Shown here piece after piece: positions 44,174-54,564 of a DNA stretch of 64,000 bases. Both the position numbers and the translations under genes were made by a program. Below the pieces are notes generated by a model. That model did no database searches. It had not been told where the DNA came from and was given only the letters and a program-made list of their open reading frames with translations. This stretch comes from Exobasidium rhododendri (lineage: Eukaryota > Basidiomycota > Exobasidiomycetes > Exobasidiales > Exobasidiaceae): positions 2,975,001-3,039,000 of the forward strand of contig CP110632.1 of the NCBI GenBank assembly GCA_026210745.1, given 5' to 3'. The number at the start of each line of letters is the position of its first letter. Position 1 is the first letter of the stretch.

Positions 44174-45453
44174 CGTCGATGAGGTGGACGGACTTTGAGT
44201 GTTAAGTACCGAGAAAAGAGGCCAGAAAGTCTTGATTTGTCCAGTGCAAGAGAGATAGGCGATGAAGAAGAAGCTCTGTGGGTGCTGGGGACGATCGGAG
44301 AATCACTTCTGGAAGATGAGGCCGCTGCCGCTCCTTCCCTGTGTGTTACTTTGAAGAGGAGGGGAGAAAGGGGTGTTTCGAATCGCGTTGGCAATGGGCG
44401 CACTGGGCCAAACGGCGGTAGTGAGCCGCAAGTGGAGAGACACAAGGGTCCTGTAATTAGTTGCGAACTGCGAAGAGACTAGATTGGCAGATGTTGAAGT
44501 GACTTGCTCGTTGGGAAAAGGGGGGAGATTGGACGTTCAACCTCAGCTCTGTCCACACAACAATAGGAGCGCTGATGGGAGAGATTAATGAAAGACTACG
44601 ATCGAGATGAGAAAAGTAGAGGAGAACTCGTTCGTTATCGTATATAGTGTGTACCTGGGTGGGGGAAATGGCGATTCTCTTGTTGGAAATCGTAGCCTCC
44701 AATGAGGTAGAGTGACGTTTGGTTTAATAATAGAATTCCTGTCCATGTTTGAAATTCAATTCCCGTATTGGCGTACGTACAGTAGATCGCAAATAGAAAA
44801 ATAGGAGCGAAAAAAAGCCTCGGCATTACTTATCTTCCTACTTTCAGATTTCTTCATTTGTGCACACGTGTGCGGAGTGGTCTGTGCATCGAGAGTCTGC
44901 TAGAGCTTGTGAGGTGGCCCTGCCAAAAGAGGGGGGGGGGTTATCGTCTTGCATGAACATGGCATGGCAGTCGTATAGATGAATGTCATTGAAATCCACC
45001 CCTTTTGTAAGTGCGAGGGGAATGACTTTCAAATTTGCATCTTCATCGTATTACAGGCAACGGTGTAAAGGGGCAAGATGTGCCAAACGCTTCAGCCACA
45101 AAGACCACGGTATATTATGTAAGTTCAGTGAGGATAGTTATGCAGAGTGGATCGTAGCTCTCGCCAGCATTGTGTCAATTCATCGAGCGTGGATGATCGC
45201 TCGGCAAATGTTTGAACTGCTGGCAGTGTGTAGTAGGGAACTACTTACGACAGGTGCCTGAAGAGGGGTGGTCTTCACGCTTCATGGTGATGCACCGCCA
45301 AGCGGGAATCAAAGATTCAGAACACAAGCGCTCCTCATCTTTTGCAAAGAGAGATGTGTCAAATTAATACAATGCAAATCAAGTAAAATGCCCCTCGCTT
45401 GATGTCTTTCGCCTTCCTCAGTCTCTTTCTGCTTCTCTCACCGCGCGCACTCG
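44174..45453. other. 1.3-kb region upstream of the OSBP gene
   Basis: Between the aminopeptidase P stop and the OSBP start, both on the minus strand. No supported gene, tRNA or repeat. A G9 run lies at about 44932-44940. It probably holds the OSBP promoter and leader. Confidence 0.5.
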
Positions 45454-47523
45454 CTACACCTTGAATGAGCAGTACTTCTTGAGCCACGTCAGACCCCTCT
45501 GATCTCCCGCTTTTTCCAGCAAGGGTCCTACTTTCGTCAATGTTTCGTGGTGGTAATCGTTCAGCCACGCTCTTTCATCACTCGTCAAGAGTGACACTTC
45601 AATAAGGCTGACCTGAATTGGACAGAGTGTGAGGTGCTCAAAGCAGAGAAATCCTTTTCCACCAAAGTCGTTGGCGAGTTTTGCCTTCCTGACCACGACC
45701 AGATTCTCGATTCGAATACCCCATGATCCATCCTTGTAGTAGCCAGGCTCGTTGGAAATGACCATGCCATTCTTGAGGGGCGTCTCGTTGAAGATCGGTC
45801 TTGTACCAATTCCCTGAGGACCTTCATGAACGTTGAGAAAGTGACCGACGCCGTGCCCCACTCCGTGCCGGAAATCAAGTCCCTCGCCCCACAGAGGTCT
45901 CCTGGCTAGAGGATCGAGAAGATATCCCGTAGTACCCTGAGGAAAGACGGCTCGATCGATGGCAATGTGCCCCTGCAACACTCGCGTAAAGGCACGGATC
46001 TCGTCTGGTCGCGCTTGGCCGAAGTGCCAAGTCCTGGTCACATCGGTCGTCCCGTCGGTGAATTGGCCGCCAGAATCACAAAGGTAGATCTCGTTCGGAT
46101 CGATGTTGGGACATGTCTTTGGATCCGGTGAGTAGTGGATGATGGCGCCGTTTGAGCCAGTGGAAGAGATCGTTGTAAAGCTGAGACCGCGAAAGTGCTC
46201 TTGCTTTGCTCGGAACTTTTCCAATTCGTCCGCTGCTTCAAACTCAGTCACCTTCGCCCCTTTTGCCAGCTGTTCCTCTAGCCAAGCAAAGTAGCCAGCC
46301 AGAGCAGCACCGTCCCTCACATGACAGTCACGAAAGCCTTGAATCTCCGTCTCGTTCTTGATACTCTTTTGATCTCCTACGATCGATCGATCAATGAGCA
46401 CTTTCGCAGGGCCTCCCAGCGCATCTTGAACTGCCAACGAAGCTCTCTTACCGATCAGTAGCTTGTCTCCGTCCTGAAGATTGCCCCCGAGAGATTTCAG
46501 GTCGGAGTAGAAAGATTCGTAGCTCTTGACTTCGACTTCCTTGCCCAGATGAGTCTTGACGTCGCTTTCAAGCTGTGCCTCGCTCACGTACAAGATACTC
46601 CTGTCCAGCAACACAATAGCAAAGGCGAAGAAGACGGGATTGTAGGGTACGTCCGAACCCCTCAAGTTGAAGAGCCAAGCCACCTCATCCAGCATGTTAG
46701 CGACAAACCCTTTGACATGGCTCCCCTTCTTCTTTAGCTCTGCCTGTAGCTCTTGAATCTTACCAGTCGCTGATCGCCCCGTATACTCTTGATCCAGAAC
46801 AAAGACCTTCTCCGAGGGTCTCTTTGGTCGATCTTGCCACACTTCGTCGACTAGATTCTTCTCTATCCCAATCAAAGACGACTTGACCTTTGCGAGGTCC
46901 GATGAGATCGTCCTGAAATCTTCTGCGCTGATCAAAGATGAGTCCATACCAATCTTGGACTGCGCAGGTATGTTCTTAGAAAGGTACTCTTGCCATGTAG
47001 GAACGTTCGTCTCCCCCAACTTCATCAATGTCCACACGCTTGGCTCTAGTTGCTGTCCTGCTTGCAAGTGGTAGCGCCCATCGGTGAAGAGAGCCGCCTG
47101 TGACTGTGTAACGACTGCACAACCTGCCGATCCACTGAACCCGCTAATGTATCCTCTCCTCAAGTCTGATTCTGCTGGGTATTCACTGGCATGTTCATCT
47201 TCTGAAGGTACAATATACGCATCTAACTTGTGCTGCTTCATCAACAATCGCAGCTTGTTCACTCGCTCTGCCGTGTCCACTCTCCCGGTAGCAATCGCAC
47301 CCATTGCGGAGGCAGCGGGCCCTTTAATGCTGGTATGAGAATACGGTCGAGTTGGAGCTTTTCGCTGCAAGTGGTTCAACGCAGGAGTGGAAGAGCGGTC
47401 ACCTAGGCGAGCTCGAAGTGCAGAGGATACAGATGCAGAAGACAGAGGCAGGTTGCGATATTTCGGAGGTGTGGAGCAGGAAATATTTGTACGTCGTAGA
47501 GTAGCAGCTCCACTTCGATGCAT
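45454..47523 (-). CDS. Xaa-Pro aminopeptidase P
   Basis: Removes N-terminal residues preceding proline, with two Mn ions. A single exon, 689 residues, from ATG 47523 (MHRSGAATLRRT). The first 70 or so residues are basic and Ser-rich, as for a mitochondrial leader, and an internal ATG (MGAIATGRVDTAERVNKL) matches the start of cytosolic enzymes. Domains: two creatinase-like N domains (LRLLMKQHKLDAYIVPSEDEHASEY; GYISGFSGSAGCAVV), then the pita-bread catalytic domain with metal-binding boxes CDSGGQFTDGTTDVTRTWHF, HGVGHGVGHFLNVHEGP, ISNEPGYYKDGSWGIRIENL and the final Glu in LTLCPI-type context. No missing catalytic residue is evident. Confidence 0.94.
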   Translation of the reverse strand: MHRSGAATLRRTNISCSTPPKYRNLPLSSASVSSALRARLGDRSSTPALNHLQRKAPTRPYSHTSIKGPAASAMGAIATGRVDTAERVNKLRLLMKQHKLDAYIVPSEDEHASEYPAESDLRRGYISGFSGSAGCAVVTQSQAALFTDGRYHLQAGQQLEPSVWTLMKLGETNVPTWQEYLSKNIPAQSKIGMDSSLISAEDFRTISSDLAKVKSSLIGIEKNLVDEVWQDRPKRPSEKVFVLDQEYTGRSATGKIQELQAELKKKGSHVKGFVANMLDEVAWLFNLRGSDVPYNPVFFAFAIVLLDRSILYVSEAQLESDVKTHLGKEVEVKSYESFYSDLKSLGGNLQDGDKLLIGKRASLAVQDALGGPAKVLIDRSIVGDQKSIKNETEIQGFRDCHVRDGAALAGYFAWLEEQLAKGAKVTEFEAADELEKFRAKQEHFRGLSFTTISSTGSNGAIIHYSPDPKTCPNIDPNEIYLCDSGGQFTDGTTDVTRTWHFGQARPDEIRAFTRVLQGHIAIDRAVFPQGTTGYLLDPLARRPLWGEGLDFRHGVGHGVGHFLNVHEGPQGIGTRPIFNETPLKNGMVISNEPGYYKDGSWGIRIENLVVVRKAKLANDFGGKGFLCFEHLTLCPIQVSLIEVSLLTSDERAWLNDYHHETLTKVGPLLEKAGDQRGLTWLKKYCSFKV

Positions 47524-48070
47524 CAACTGGAGGAGCAAGACTTACGACGAGGAAGATTGGGTGGGACAGAAAGAGAGGAGGAGGAGAGAGAGATAAAGGC
47601 TCTTTGCAAGGGCATCTTATACAACTCGGCTACCGTGCGAACTAGGCGAAAATCTGGGCGCGCTTTCTTAATTTTTACAACAGTGTTGCCAGAGGCGGAC
47701 TCGTCCCCCGCGGAAGCTAATCAAGAGGGACGAGAAGGAGACGTCTCGTCCGATGTGGACAGAAGCACGCAGCACATCGAGTAAACAAGGTCATTGATTT
47801 GGATTGTAAGCTTTGTTGAAAAAGCAAGATTGCGTTGATAGTGATACACAATAGAGGAATGAGTGAGAATGCCGGTGAGAAAGAAAGAGAAGACAGAGAA
47901 CGGTACGAGGCGGAGGAAGAAAGAAGAGGGGGGGGCGTGAGCAGCAGAGAGAGGGGAGGCTAGGGAGGAAGAGGGGGAGGAATTTCTGTCCAGTAGAGCG
48001 CTCAGCACACGATCACCTCAGTGTTGAAAGAGGAGAAGAGCTTGAGCAGGAGACAATGAATTCGGACGCA
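47524..48070. promoter_or_regulatory. Promoter region of aminopeptidase P gene
   Basis: The 547 bp between the SAHH stop and the aminopeptidase P start (both minus strand) hold no supported gene. GA-rich, purine-biased sequence at about 47880-47985 is the main feature. Confidence 0.4.
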
Positions 48071-49563
48071 TTAGTATCGGTAGTGCTCCGACTTGTAAGG
48101 ACCCTCCTCGTTCAAGTCAAGGTAGTCAGCTTGGACCTTGGTCAGCTTGGTCAACTTCACGGCAACCTTGTCCAGATGAAGTCGGGCTACCTCCTCGTCG
48201 GCGGACTTGGGCAGCATGTACACCTTTCCTGTCTGATACTTCTTCATGCCCTCGTTGTTCTTCCAGAGCTCGATTTGAGCCAAGGTCTGATTGCAGAATG
48301 AGAAGGACATGATCATGCTGGGGTGACCGGATGCGCAACCCAAGTTGACCAATCGTCCAGCAGCCAAGAGGATGATGTGCGTTCCGTTGGCAAGGGTGTA
48401 TCGGTCGACCTGAGGCTTGACTTCAATCTTTTGCTTTGCGTTCTTGTTCAACCAGGCGACGTCGATCTCAATGTCAAAGTGGCCAATGTTGCAGACGATG
48501 GCGTCCTCCTTCATCTTCAAAAAGTGCTTCTCCGTGATAATGTCACGGCAACCGGTGGTGGTGACAAAGATGTTTGCCTTGTGACAGATGTCTTCCATGA
48601 TGTCGACTTCGTATCCGGCCATGGCAGCTTGGAGGGCGTTGATGGGGTCCACTTCGGTGATGATGACTCTGCATCCGTATCCTCGAAGAGATTCGGCGCA
48701 ACCCTTTCCAACGTCACCGAATCCTGCAACGACGGCGACCTTTCCACCGAGCATTACATCAGTGGCTCGCTTGATTCCGTCGACGAGTGATTCACGGCAG
48801 CCGTAGTAGTTGTCGAACTTGGACTTGGTGACACTGTCATTGACGTTGATGGCGGCCATCTTGAGGGTGTCGCGCTTCATGGCAGTGTAAAGGTGGTGGA
48901 CACCAGTGGTGGTCTCTTCCGACACACCTCTAATGTCTTCGAGAAGCTGTGGGTACTTTTCGTGGACGAGCCAGGTAAGATCACCACCGTCGTCAAGGAT
49001 CATGTTGAGGGCCTTTCCGTCGGGGAACGCCTTGAGGGTCTGCTCCATGCACCAGGTGTACTCGTCCTCGGTCTCGCCCTTCCAAGCGTAGACCGGCACA
49101 CCAGTGGCAGCAATAGCGGCAGCGGCGTGGTCTTGGGTCGAGTAGATGTTGCAAGACGACCAGGTGACCTGAGCACCAAGAGCAGTAAGAGTCTCGATGA
49201 GCACGGCAGTTTGGACTAAAGGCGGAGGGGAAAGGAGAGTAGGGGAGGATGTGGTGAGCATTGATCATCTATCAAGAAGAAGGAGGAGGAGGAGGAGCTC
49301 CTGCCTCTCACTCACTGGTCATGTGCAAGCATCCGGCAATGCGGGCACCTGAAAGAGGCTTCTCGTTGCCGTACTTGGTTCGAAGAGCGACAAGACCAGG
49401 CATTTCACCCTCTGCGATCTCAATCTCCTTTCGACCGAAAGCAGCGAGGGAGATGTCGGCGACCTGAAAAGAGGCAGGAAGGACCGAGACAACGTCGACT
49501 CAGCGGCTCGCCCTAAGCTACGTCCCACCCTGTTATACTCCTCACCTTGTAGTTGTTGGACAT
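48071..49563 (-). CDS. SAH1: S-adenosylhomocysteinase
   Basis: Hydrolyses S-adenosylhomocysteine to adenosine and homocysteine, relieving product inhibition of methyltransferases. Exons 49563-49546 (six codons, MSNNYK), 49463-49316 and 49215-48071 give 436 residues. Boxes: [26 protein letters not shown] formed across the second intron, [20 protein letters not shown], the NAD-binding [18 protein letters not shown], and the C-terminus [12 protein letters not shown] with the Lys/Tyr that close the NAD site. The length and motifs are complete. Unusually, the reading frame stays open for 92 codons upstream to an ATG at 49839 (see findings). Confidence 0.96.
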
Positions 49564-49869
49564 TTTGTGTATGCGGGATATCGTACGTGTGGGAGATAGC
49601 AAGAAAGGGATCGAGGCAGAAACGTTGAAATACGACTCTTTGACTGGGAAGGTGTCGAGAAGAAATTTTGACAACGAACGTGCATTACTGACCTGAATCC
49701 TTCCAAAGACAGGGCTAGCTTCGATTGCATCTCCATCTTCTTCTTCTGCAAAATTAGCCACGCGGGAAATATCACCAGGCTTCGTCTTTTCACTCGTGCG
49801 AGAGGGTAGCCGAAGATCTTGGAGTGCGTTTGGTAGCATGGCAGTGCATTATCGCTGAGAATTCCTTAC
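49564..49869 (-). promoter_or_regulatory. SAHH leader with an in-frame upstream ATG
   Basis: From the ATG at 49839 to the SAHH start, the minus-strand frame has no stop. It reads MLPNALQDLRLPSRTSEK at first and is acidic in the middle. It could be an N-terminal extension or just an open leader. Likely promoter elements would lie between 49839 and the inverted-repeat element. Confidence 0.4.
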
Positions 49870-50252
49870 TACAGTAGAACTTCTCTAAATCGATACGCGC
49901 GGGACCGAGCGATTTCTATCAGTTATGGGGATTATGCAGTATGGGAGTTCGCTAACCCTATCTCTAACCCTAACCCTAACCAGATTTTACTATTCTGATC
50001 ACTGAAAAGACGACTAAGAGAAGTTGGAATACAAGAATGACGCAATACAATTTTGAGTTCAAATACAAAATACTACCACGTGTAAATCCCCATAGTCGAT
50101 AATTACTAGTAGGATAATTTCAGATCTCATCGATTAACAGAAATAGGGATTTTCCGATAAAATACTAGGTCCCAATTCAGTTTGGCCTGATTTGAATCGG
50201 ATATGGGAATTTATGCATTTTCAGGGTATCGATTTAGGGAAGTTCTACTGTA
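49870..50252. mobile_element. 379-bp terminal-inverted-repeat element (MITE, pogo/Tigger-like)
   Basis: Perfectly placed 25-bp terminal inverted repeats at 49872-49896 and 50226-50250, 24 of 25 bases matching; they begin CAGTAGAACTTC. The direct flanks are TA on each side (49870-49871, 50251-50252), the target duplication of Tc1/mariner-type transposons. The CAGTAGAAC start recalls pogo/Tigger ends, which is an inference. There is no coding capacity in 379 bp, so it is non-autonomous. Inside, 49952-49981 contains telomere-like CTAACC units. It sits between the divergent SAHH and flavin monooxygenase genes. Confidence 0.88.
49952..49981. repeat. Interstitial telomere-like (CTAACC)n repeat
   Basis: Three perfect CTAACC hexamers (49964-49981), preceded by a broken unit, equal to TTAGGG on the other strand, which is the telomere repeat of many basidiomycetes. 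It lies entirely within the inverted-repeat element. Confidence 0.9.
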
Positions 50253-50593
50253 CTAGACTTGTCCGAATTGGATGACATAAGTCGTTATACTTTCCCCCCA
50301 GAAAACAACGACAACGGAACATGGAACACGGAGCGGACGGTACCTGCAACACTTGATTCAATTAGCATTTTGCTGAGACCCTCTATAATACTGTAGCTCA
50401 AAGGTCAAAGCAAAAAGACTTCTGAGTACGGACCACTTTCACGCTTCGATCCGAAACCCCGCTAAGTAATATTTTTCACGCGGGGGAGATTCTTGGATCA
50501 AGAAGCCGCATAAAGCTGACAGTAGAGATGGAGGCGAGAAAGAGGCGAGTCTCTTCTTCCTCAGCACATCACATTTCAGCACAACTTACAACA
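50253..50593. promoter_or_regulatory. Upstream region of the flavin monooxygenase gene
   Basis: The 341 bp between the inverted-repeat element and the start codon hold an A/T-rich part at about 50360-50420 and no supported gene. Confidence 0.4.
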
Positions 50594-52727
50594 ATGGCAC
50601 CAGCAATAGATCATACAGATGTGGTGATTATCGGAGCGGGTATCTCAGGTATCAATGCCGCCTATCGTGTGCAGAGCGAAACATCTTGCTCGTACACCCT
50701 GCTAGAGGTGAGTTACGCGAAAAAGACGACCAGCGCTTTGACGAGCCCACCTCCCTCTCTCGAGGAGAAGGAGCACTTTGCTCCAAGTGCAGAGTCGACC
50801 TCTATGCGGCTGCTTTTCCCATCATAAAGGCAGCTATCTCTTCTCTCCCCTCGTCGGACTTTGTACTTTGGCAGAAAGTCAGACGAGGTCGTTCTCTCTT
50901 ACCTGCCGCCCTCGGGCGACAGAGTAGAAAGATTCTTTTCCCCTCTTTCCAGAACGGCTCTCCCTTCGGAACAGTCGCTCGCACCTGCCGTGCCAACTCT
51001 CTCTCCTTTGCTCCCTCCTCCCAGGAGGAGGGTCAGAGAAGGAGAGATCGACCCGAGCACCAAGCATCTCGATGGGAGGTGCGACGGAGCTGTCGGTCTC
51101 GCCGACACGAGCAGCAACGAAGTGGAGACACTCAGTGGACGGACGTTTGGCCGTCTGGACTTCGTACAGACGGCCAAGCTTCAACAAGCTCGAGCCCGTC
51201 GCCACCGACTCGCTGCAGAAATAGAGAATCGACAAGGCCTTACAAAACGTGAATTGAACTGAACTAAACTAAACTGAACTGAACACTCACAGACTCGCAG
51301 CGAAATAGGTGGTACTTGGGCGCTTTTCAATTATCCGTTAGTAGCAGAAGAGGTATCTCGTTGTTACTTTGTGCTAATTTTCAGTCTTTTTCGCCATTTC
51401 TTCGTTACCCAGTGGAATTCGGTCTGACAGTGACATGTTCACTCTGGGCTTCCCATTCTATCCATGGACGCGAAAGAAGACGATCGCGGACGGCGCCGAC
51501 ATCTGCGACTACGTGAGAGAAACGGCCAGCCACTTTGGAATCGACAAGAAGATTGAGTTTAATCAGAAGGTCGCCAGTGCTGCTTGGTCTTCCAAGGAGG
51601 CTCTTTGGACTATCAACATCGACGACGTCAAGGCAAACACCACTCGAAAAATGACGACCAGGTTCCTGCTCTTCGCCACGGGCTACTACGACTACAACGA
51701 GGGCTACTATCCCGACTTGAAGGGCATGGAGAAGTTCAAGGGGGACATCGTCAAGCCGCAGTTCTGGCCGGAAGATCTTAATTACAAAGGAAAGAAGGTC
51801 GTCATCGTAGGAAGTGGAGCAACTGCCGTGACACTGCTGCCGAACATGGCAAAGGAGGCCGCGCACGTCACCCTCCTGCAGAGGTCGCCATCGTACTTTG
51901 TGACACTGCCGTCGGTCGACAAGTTTGCTTCGGTCTACCGCAAGATCTTCCCCGCCTTCCTTGCCACGATCCTGTTGCGACTGCAGTTCCAGGCAAAGTC
52001 CTCCTTCTTCTACTACATGTGCCGCATGTTCCCCAACGCGCTGCGAAAGGTGCTACGATTCCTGGTCAAGCGTGAATTGCCACCGAACATCCCGTTGGAC
52101 CCCCACTTCAATCCCAGCTACAAGCCGTGGGACCAGCGTATATGCATGGTGCCTGACGGTGACATGTTCAAGGCATTCCGTGCGGGAACCGGCTCGATTG
52201 CCACAGGTCACATCAAGACGCTCACCAGCAACAGCATCGTGCTGGAGTCCGGCCAAGAGATCGAAGCTGACCTGATCGTTCAGGCTACAGGCTTGAAGGT
52301 GCAGTTGCTGGGAGGCAGCAGCATCACCATCGACGGAAAGAAGTTGAAGGTGTCGCATCAATTCATCTACAAGGGTCAGATGCTGGAGGGTGTGCCGAAC
52401 ATGAGCTTGTGCTTTGGCTACACGAATGCATCCTGGTCGCTGGGATCCGATCTCTGCTCGCGGTACGTCTGCAAGCTGCTCAACTACATGAAAGAGAACG
52501 GGTACGCTACTGTAAAGCCCTACTGCGATCACTCCAAGGTAACGGAAGCGCCTGCCACCAATCTGAGCTCGGGCTACCTTCAGCGAGCAAAGGATGAGAT
52601 GCCAAAGGCGACCAACAGCAGCCCGTGGAACATGAAGAACAATTACTTTATGGACTATCTCCAGTTCAAATTTGGCAAAGGAGGAAACGTAGTGGAGAAC
52701 ATGGAGTTCTTTCCGGCACGATCGTAG
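50594..52727 (+). CDS. FAD-dependent monooxygenase (FMO/Baeyer-Villiger type)
   Basis: Exons 50594-50707, 51293-51336 and 51413-52727 give 490 residues. FAD-binding VVIIGAGISGINAAYRV starts at about residue 10. Exon 2 supplies SEIGGTWALFNYP, and exon 3 opens with GIRSDSDMFTLGFPFYPW, the usual order of this family. The Baeyer-Villiger fingerprint F-x-G-x3-H-x3-W-P is present at 161-172 as FKGDIVKPQFWP, with Lys 167 in place of the His. The NADPH site is VVIVGSGATAVTLLP. The C-terminus is a substrate-domain segment with FGYTNASWSLGSDLCSRYV. Intron 1 is 585 bp, much longer than the others. The enzyme may oxidise ketones or heteroatoms; the substrate is unknown. Confidence 0.9.
50708..51292 (+). 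other. Long intron 1 of the monooxygenase, with hairpins and pentamer repeats
   Basis: At 585 bp it is among the longest introns here. It contains a perfect 11-bp stem (51147-51157 and 51167-51177, loop 9 nt), a perfect 9-bp stem (51013-51021 and 51024-51032), and GAACT/AAACT pentamers at about 51251-51287. No protein-coding exon in it joins in frame with the flanking exons. Confidence 0.7.
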
Positions 52728-52936
52728 ACACGTCGCTTCGAGTAATGTCGCAGCCGTCAAAGGCCCTCCCCCCTCTTCTTAGTACTCCTCTTCACACATT
52801 CTCACTCTCTCTCTTACCCGATGCTGTATCATGATGGAGGGTGACTAATAGCGATCCAGGCATTTCATAGAAAATGACAGGGTATGTACAGTGTGGTGTA
52901 TGGGGAAAAGGGGAAAAGAGGGGGTGGGAGGCGGAC

Positions 52937-54564
52937 TTAGGTGAAGGAGAAGAAGGTCGTGAGGGCCATGACATTGTTTGGGTCGTACTTTGCCTTTGCC
53001 GCTCGAAGTGCGGCGGAGTTCTGTGCGCCGTAGAGCTGATTAGCCGTCGTTCCAGCCATGGCATAGTTGGGGTACAAGGTGAAAGTAGACAGATCTTGCC
53101 CTTCTTGCTTTGCGAGCTGGGAGAGCAGACTAGCAGACTGCAGCGCAGCAGTACGGTAGTAGTCGTCGTCCAGTGGGTCAAGCCACGCAAAATAGATGTT
53201 CAGCGGCAGTGGACTGGTTGCGTGCGGCCAGGCCGATCCGCCGTTGGCATTGGCGAATTTGCCATAATTACTCAAGAACGGCTCGACGTCGTAAGAGATA
53301 AAGGTCGCCGATCGGAGAAATTGGGTCCCGTAAAAGTTGCTCTGGTTGGCAATCTGTTGTAATAGCGGTTCAGAGTAATTCTGTAGACTGACGGTGTGGA
53401 AGAGCCCTCGTGTTCCACCAGTGATGTTGGAAGGCGAGCTCTGAATGAGATCAAGATAGGACATCTGCTTCCATCCATCGGTGAATGTGGGAATGTTGTC
53501 AAAGACGGACAGGCTCTCGCCGGGATCCGTGCCATCGTAGAAGCCAAGCAAGGAAATCTGGGGTAGGTCGAAGAGCGTGTTGAAAGTCGGGATGATTTGC
53601 GCTTTGGGGTCCGTATTGTTGGCAGAGAAGCTGCAGCATCAAGGGGACGGTCACATTGCTTCTTTAGTGTCTGGCAAAGAGGAAGAGAAGAGGAAGAGAA
53701 CACTCACTCATTGACTGCTTTGATAATAACTGGAAGCTGATCACCCGTGTATGTCCGTAGTCCTCCATATACCATGGCTCCTTGAGTGTGCGTGGCGAGT
53801 CTGAAGTTGTAGATTATTCCAAACTGATTTCCTCCTCCCTTGATGGCGAAGAAGAGATCAGAGTACGAGGTGGAAGAGGCCGTAACTAAGTTGCCGTTAG
53901 GCAGCACCATGTCGGCGTGTATCAATGTATCCGTCGTGAGGCCGTACTGATTCGTCTTCCAGCTGTATCCCCCGCCGCCTGTGATGAAGCCGCCAACACC
54001 TACACCAGTCACTCTCCCGCCTACCACCATCCTGCCCGTTCCTGTAGAGTAGTGTAAGTCATCATATTATATCTCTTCAGTGCTTAGCCTGACTCTCCAG
54101 TCGCTTTACTCACCCTCCAATGACTGGTAAACATTGTCCCAGACGTTACCAGAGCCAACGTCGAGGTAGGACTTATCGGAGCTGAGCGTGACTTGCTGGA
54201 AGCCCTTCATGCTGATTTGAATACCTTTTGTGCTGGAGAAGCCTTGATTGCTTGCATGTTGGCCACTCGAGACAGCAAAGGGAGTTTTGTTCTTACCGAT
54301 GATCTTCATAGCAGAGCTCAATTCAGAGGCAATAGTGGGCGTAAAGATGCATGCTGGGGCTTGATATGAGGAAGTCATATACCGACTAGATGCAGCTACA
54401 TATTGAAGTGAAAGTGGATAAACGACCTTTGACTGTGGTGAAAGAGCCTTGCATGTAGTGAAGGCGGTGAGTGAGCCTGTAGATCGGACAGAGTTGTGGG
54501 GACGGGAGGCAGTGCAAGCAGAGACTAGCAAGAAGGAGCAGAGTAAGGGAAGGAGAACCAGCAT
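52937..54564 (-). CDS. Secreted berberine-bridge-type FAD oxidase
   Basis: Exons 54564-54114, 54041-53708 and 53630-52937 give 492 residues. A signal peptide is clear (MLVLLPLLCSFLLVSACTAS). The FAD-binding part has TPTIASELSSAMKIIGKN and SSGQHASNQGF, whose His fits the flavin-linked position, then GRMVVGGRVTGVGVGGFI and GGGGYSWKTNQYGLTTD. The C-terminal BBE box is LYGAQNSAALRAAKAKYDP followed by NNVMALTTFFS-like end. Secreted relatives oxidise sugars or alkaloid-like compounds. It converges on the flavin monooxygenase gene, 209 bp away. Confidence 0.9.

Noticed and set aside
49952-49981. A chromosome end
   Set aside because: The telomere-like repeats are short and lie within a bounded element with ordinary genes on both sides.
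50686-51252. 188-codon frame across intron 1 of the monooxygenase
   Set aside because: It does not continue the FAD-binding fold, and splicing 50707 to 51293 restores the family sequence exactly.
52053-52760. 235-codon antisense frame
   Set aside because: Shadow of the monooxygenase C-terminal exon.
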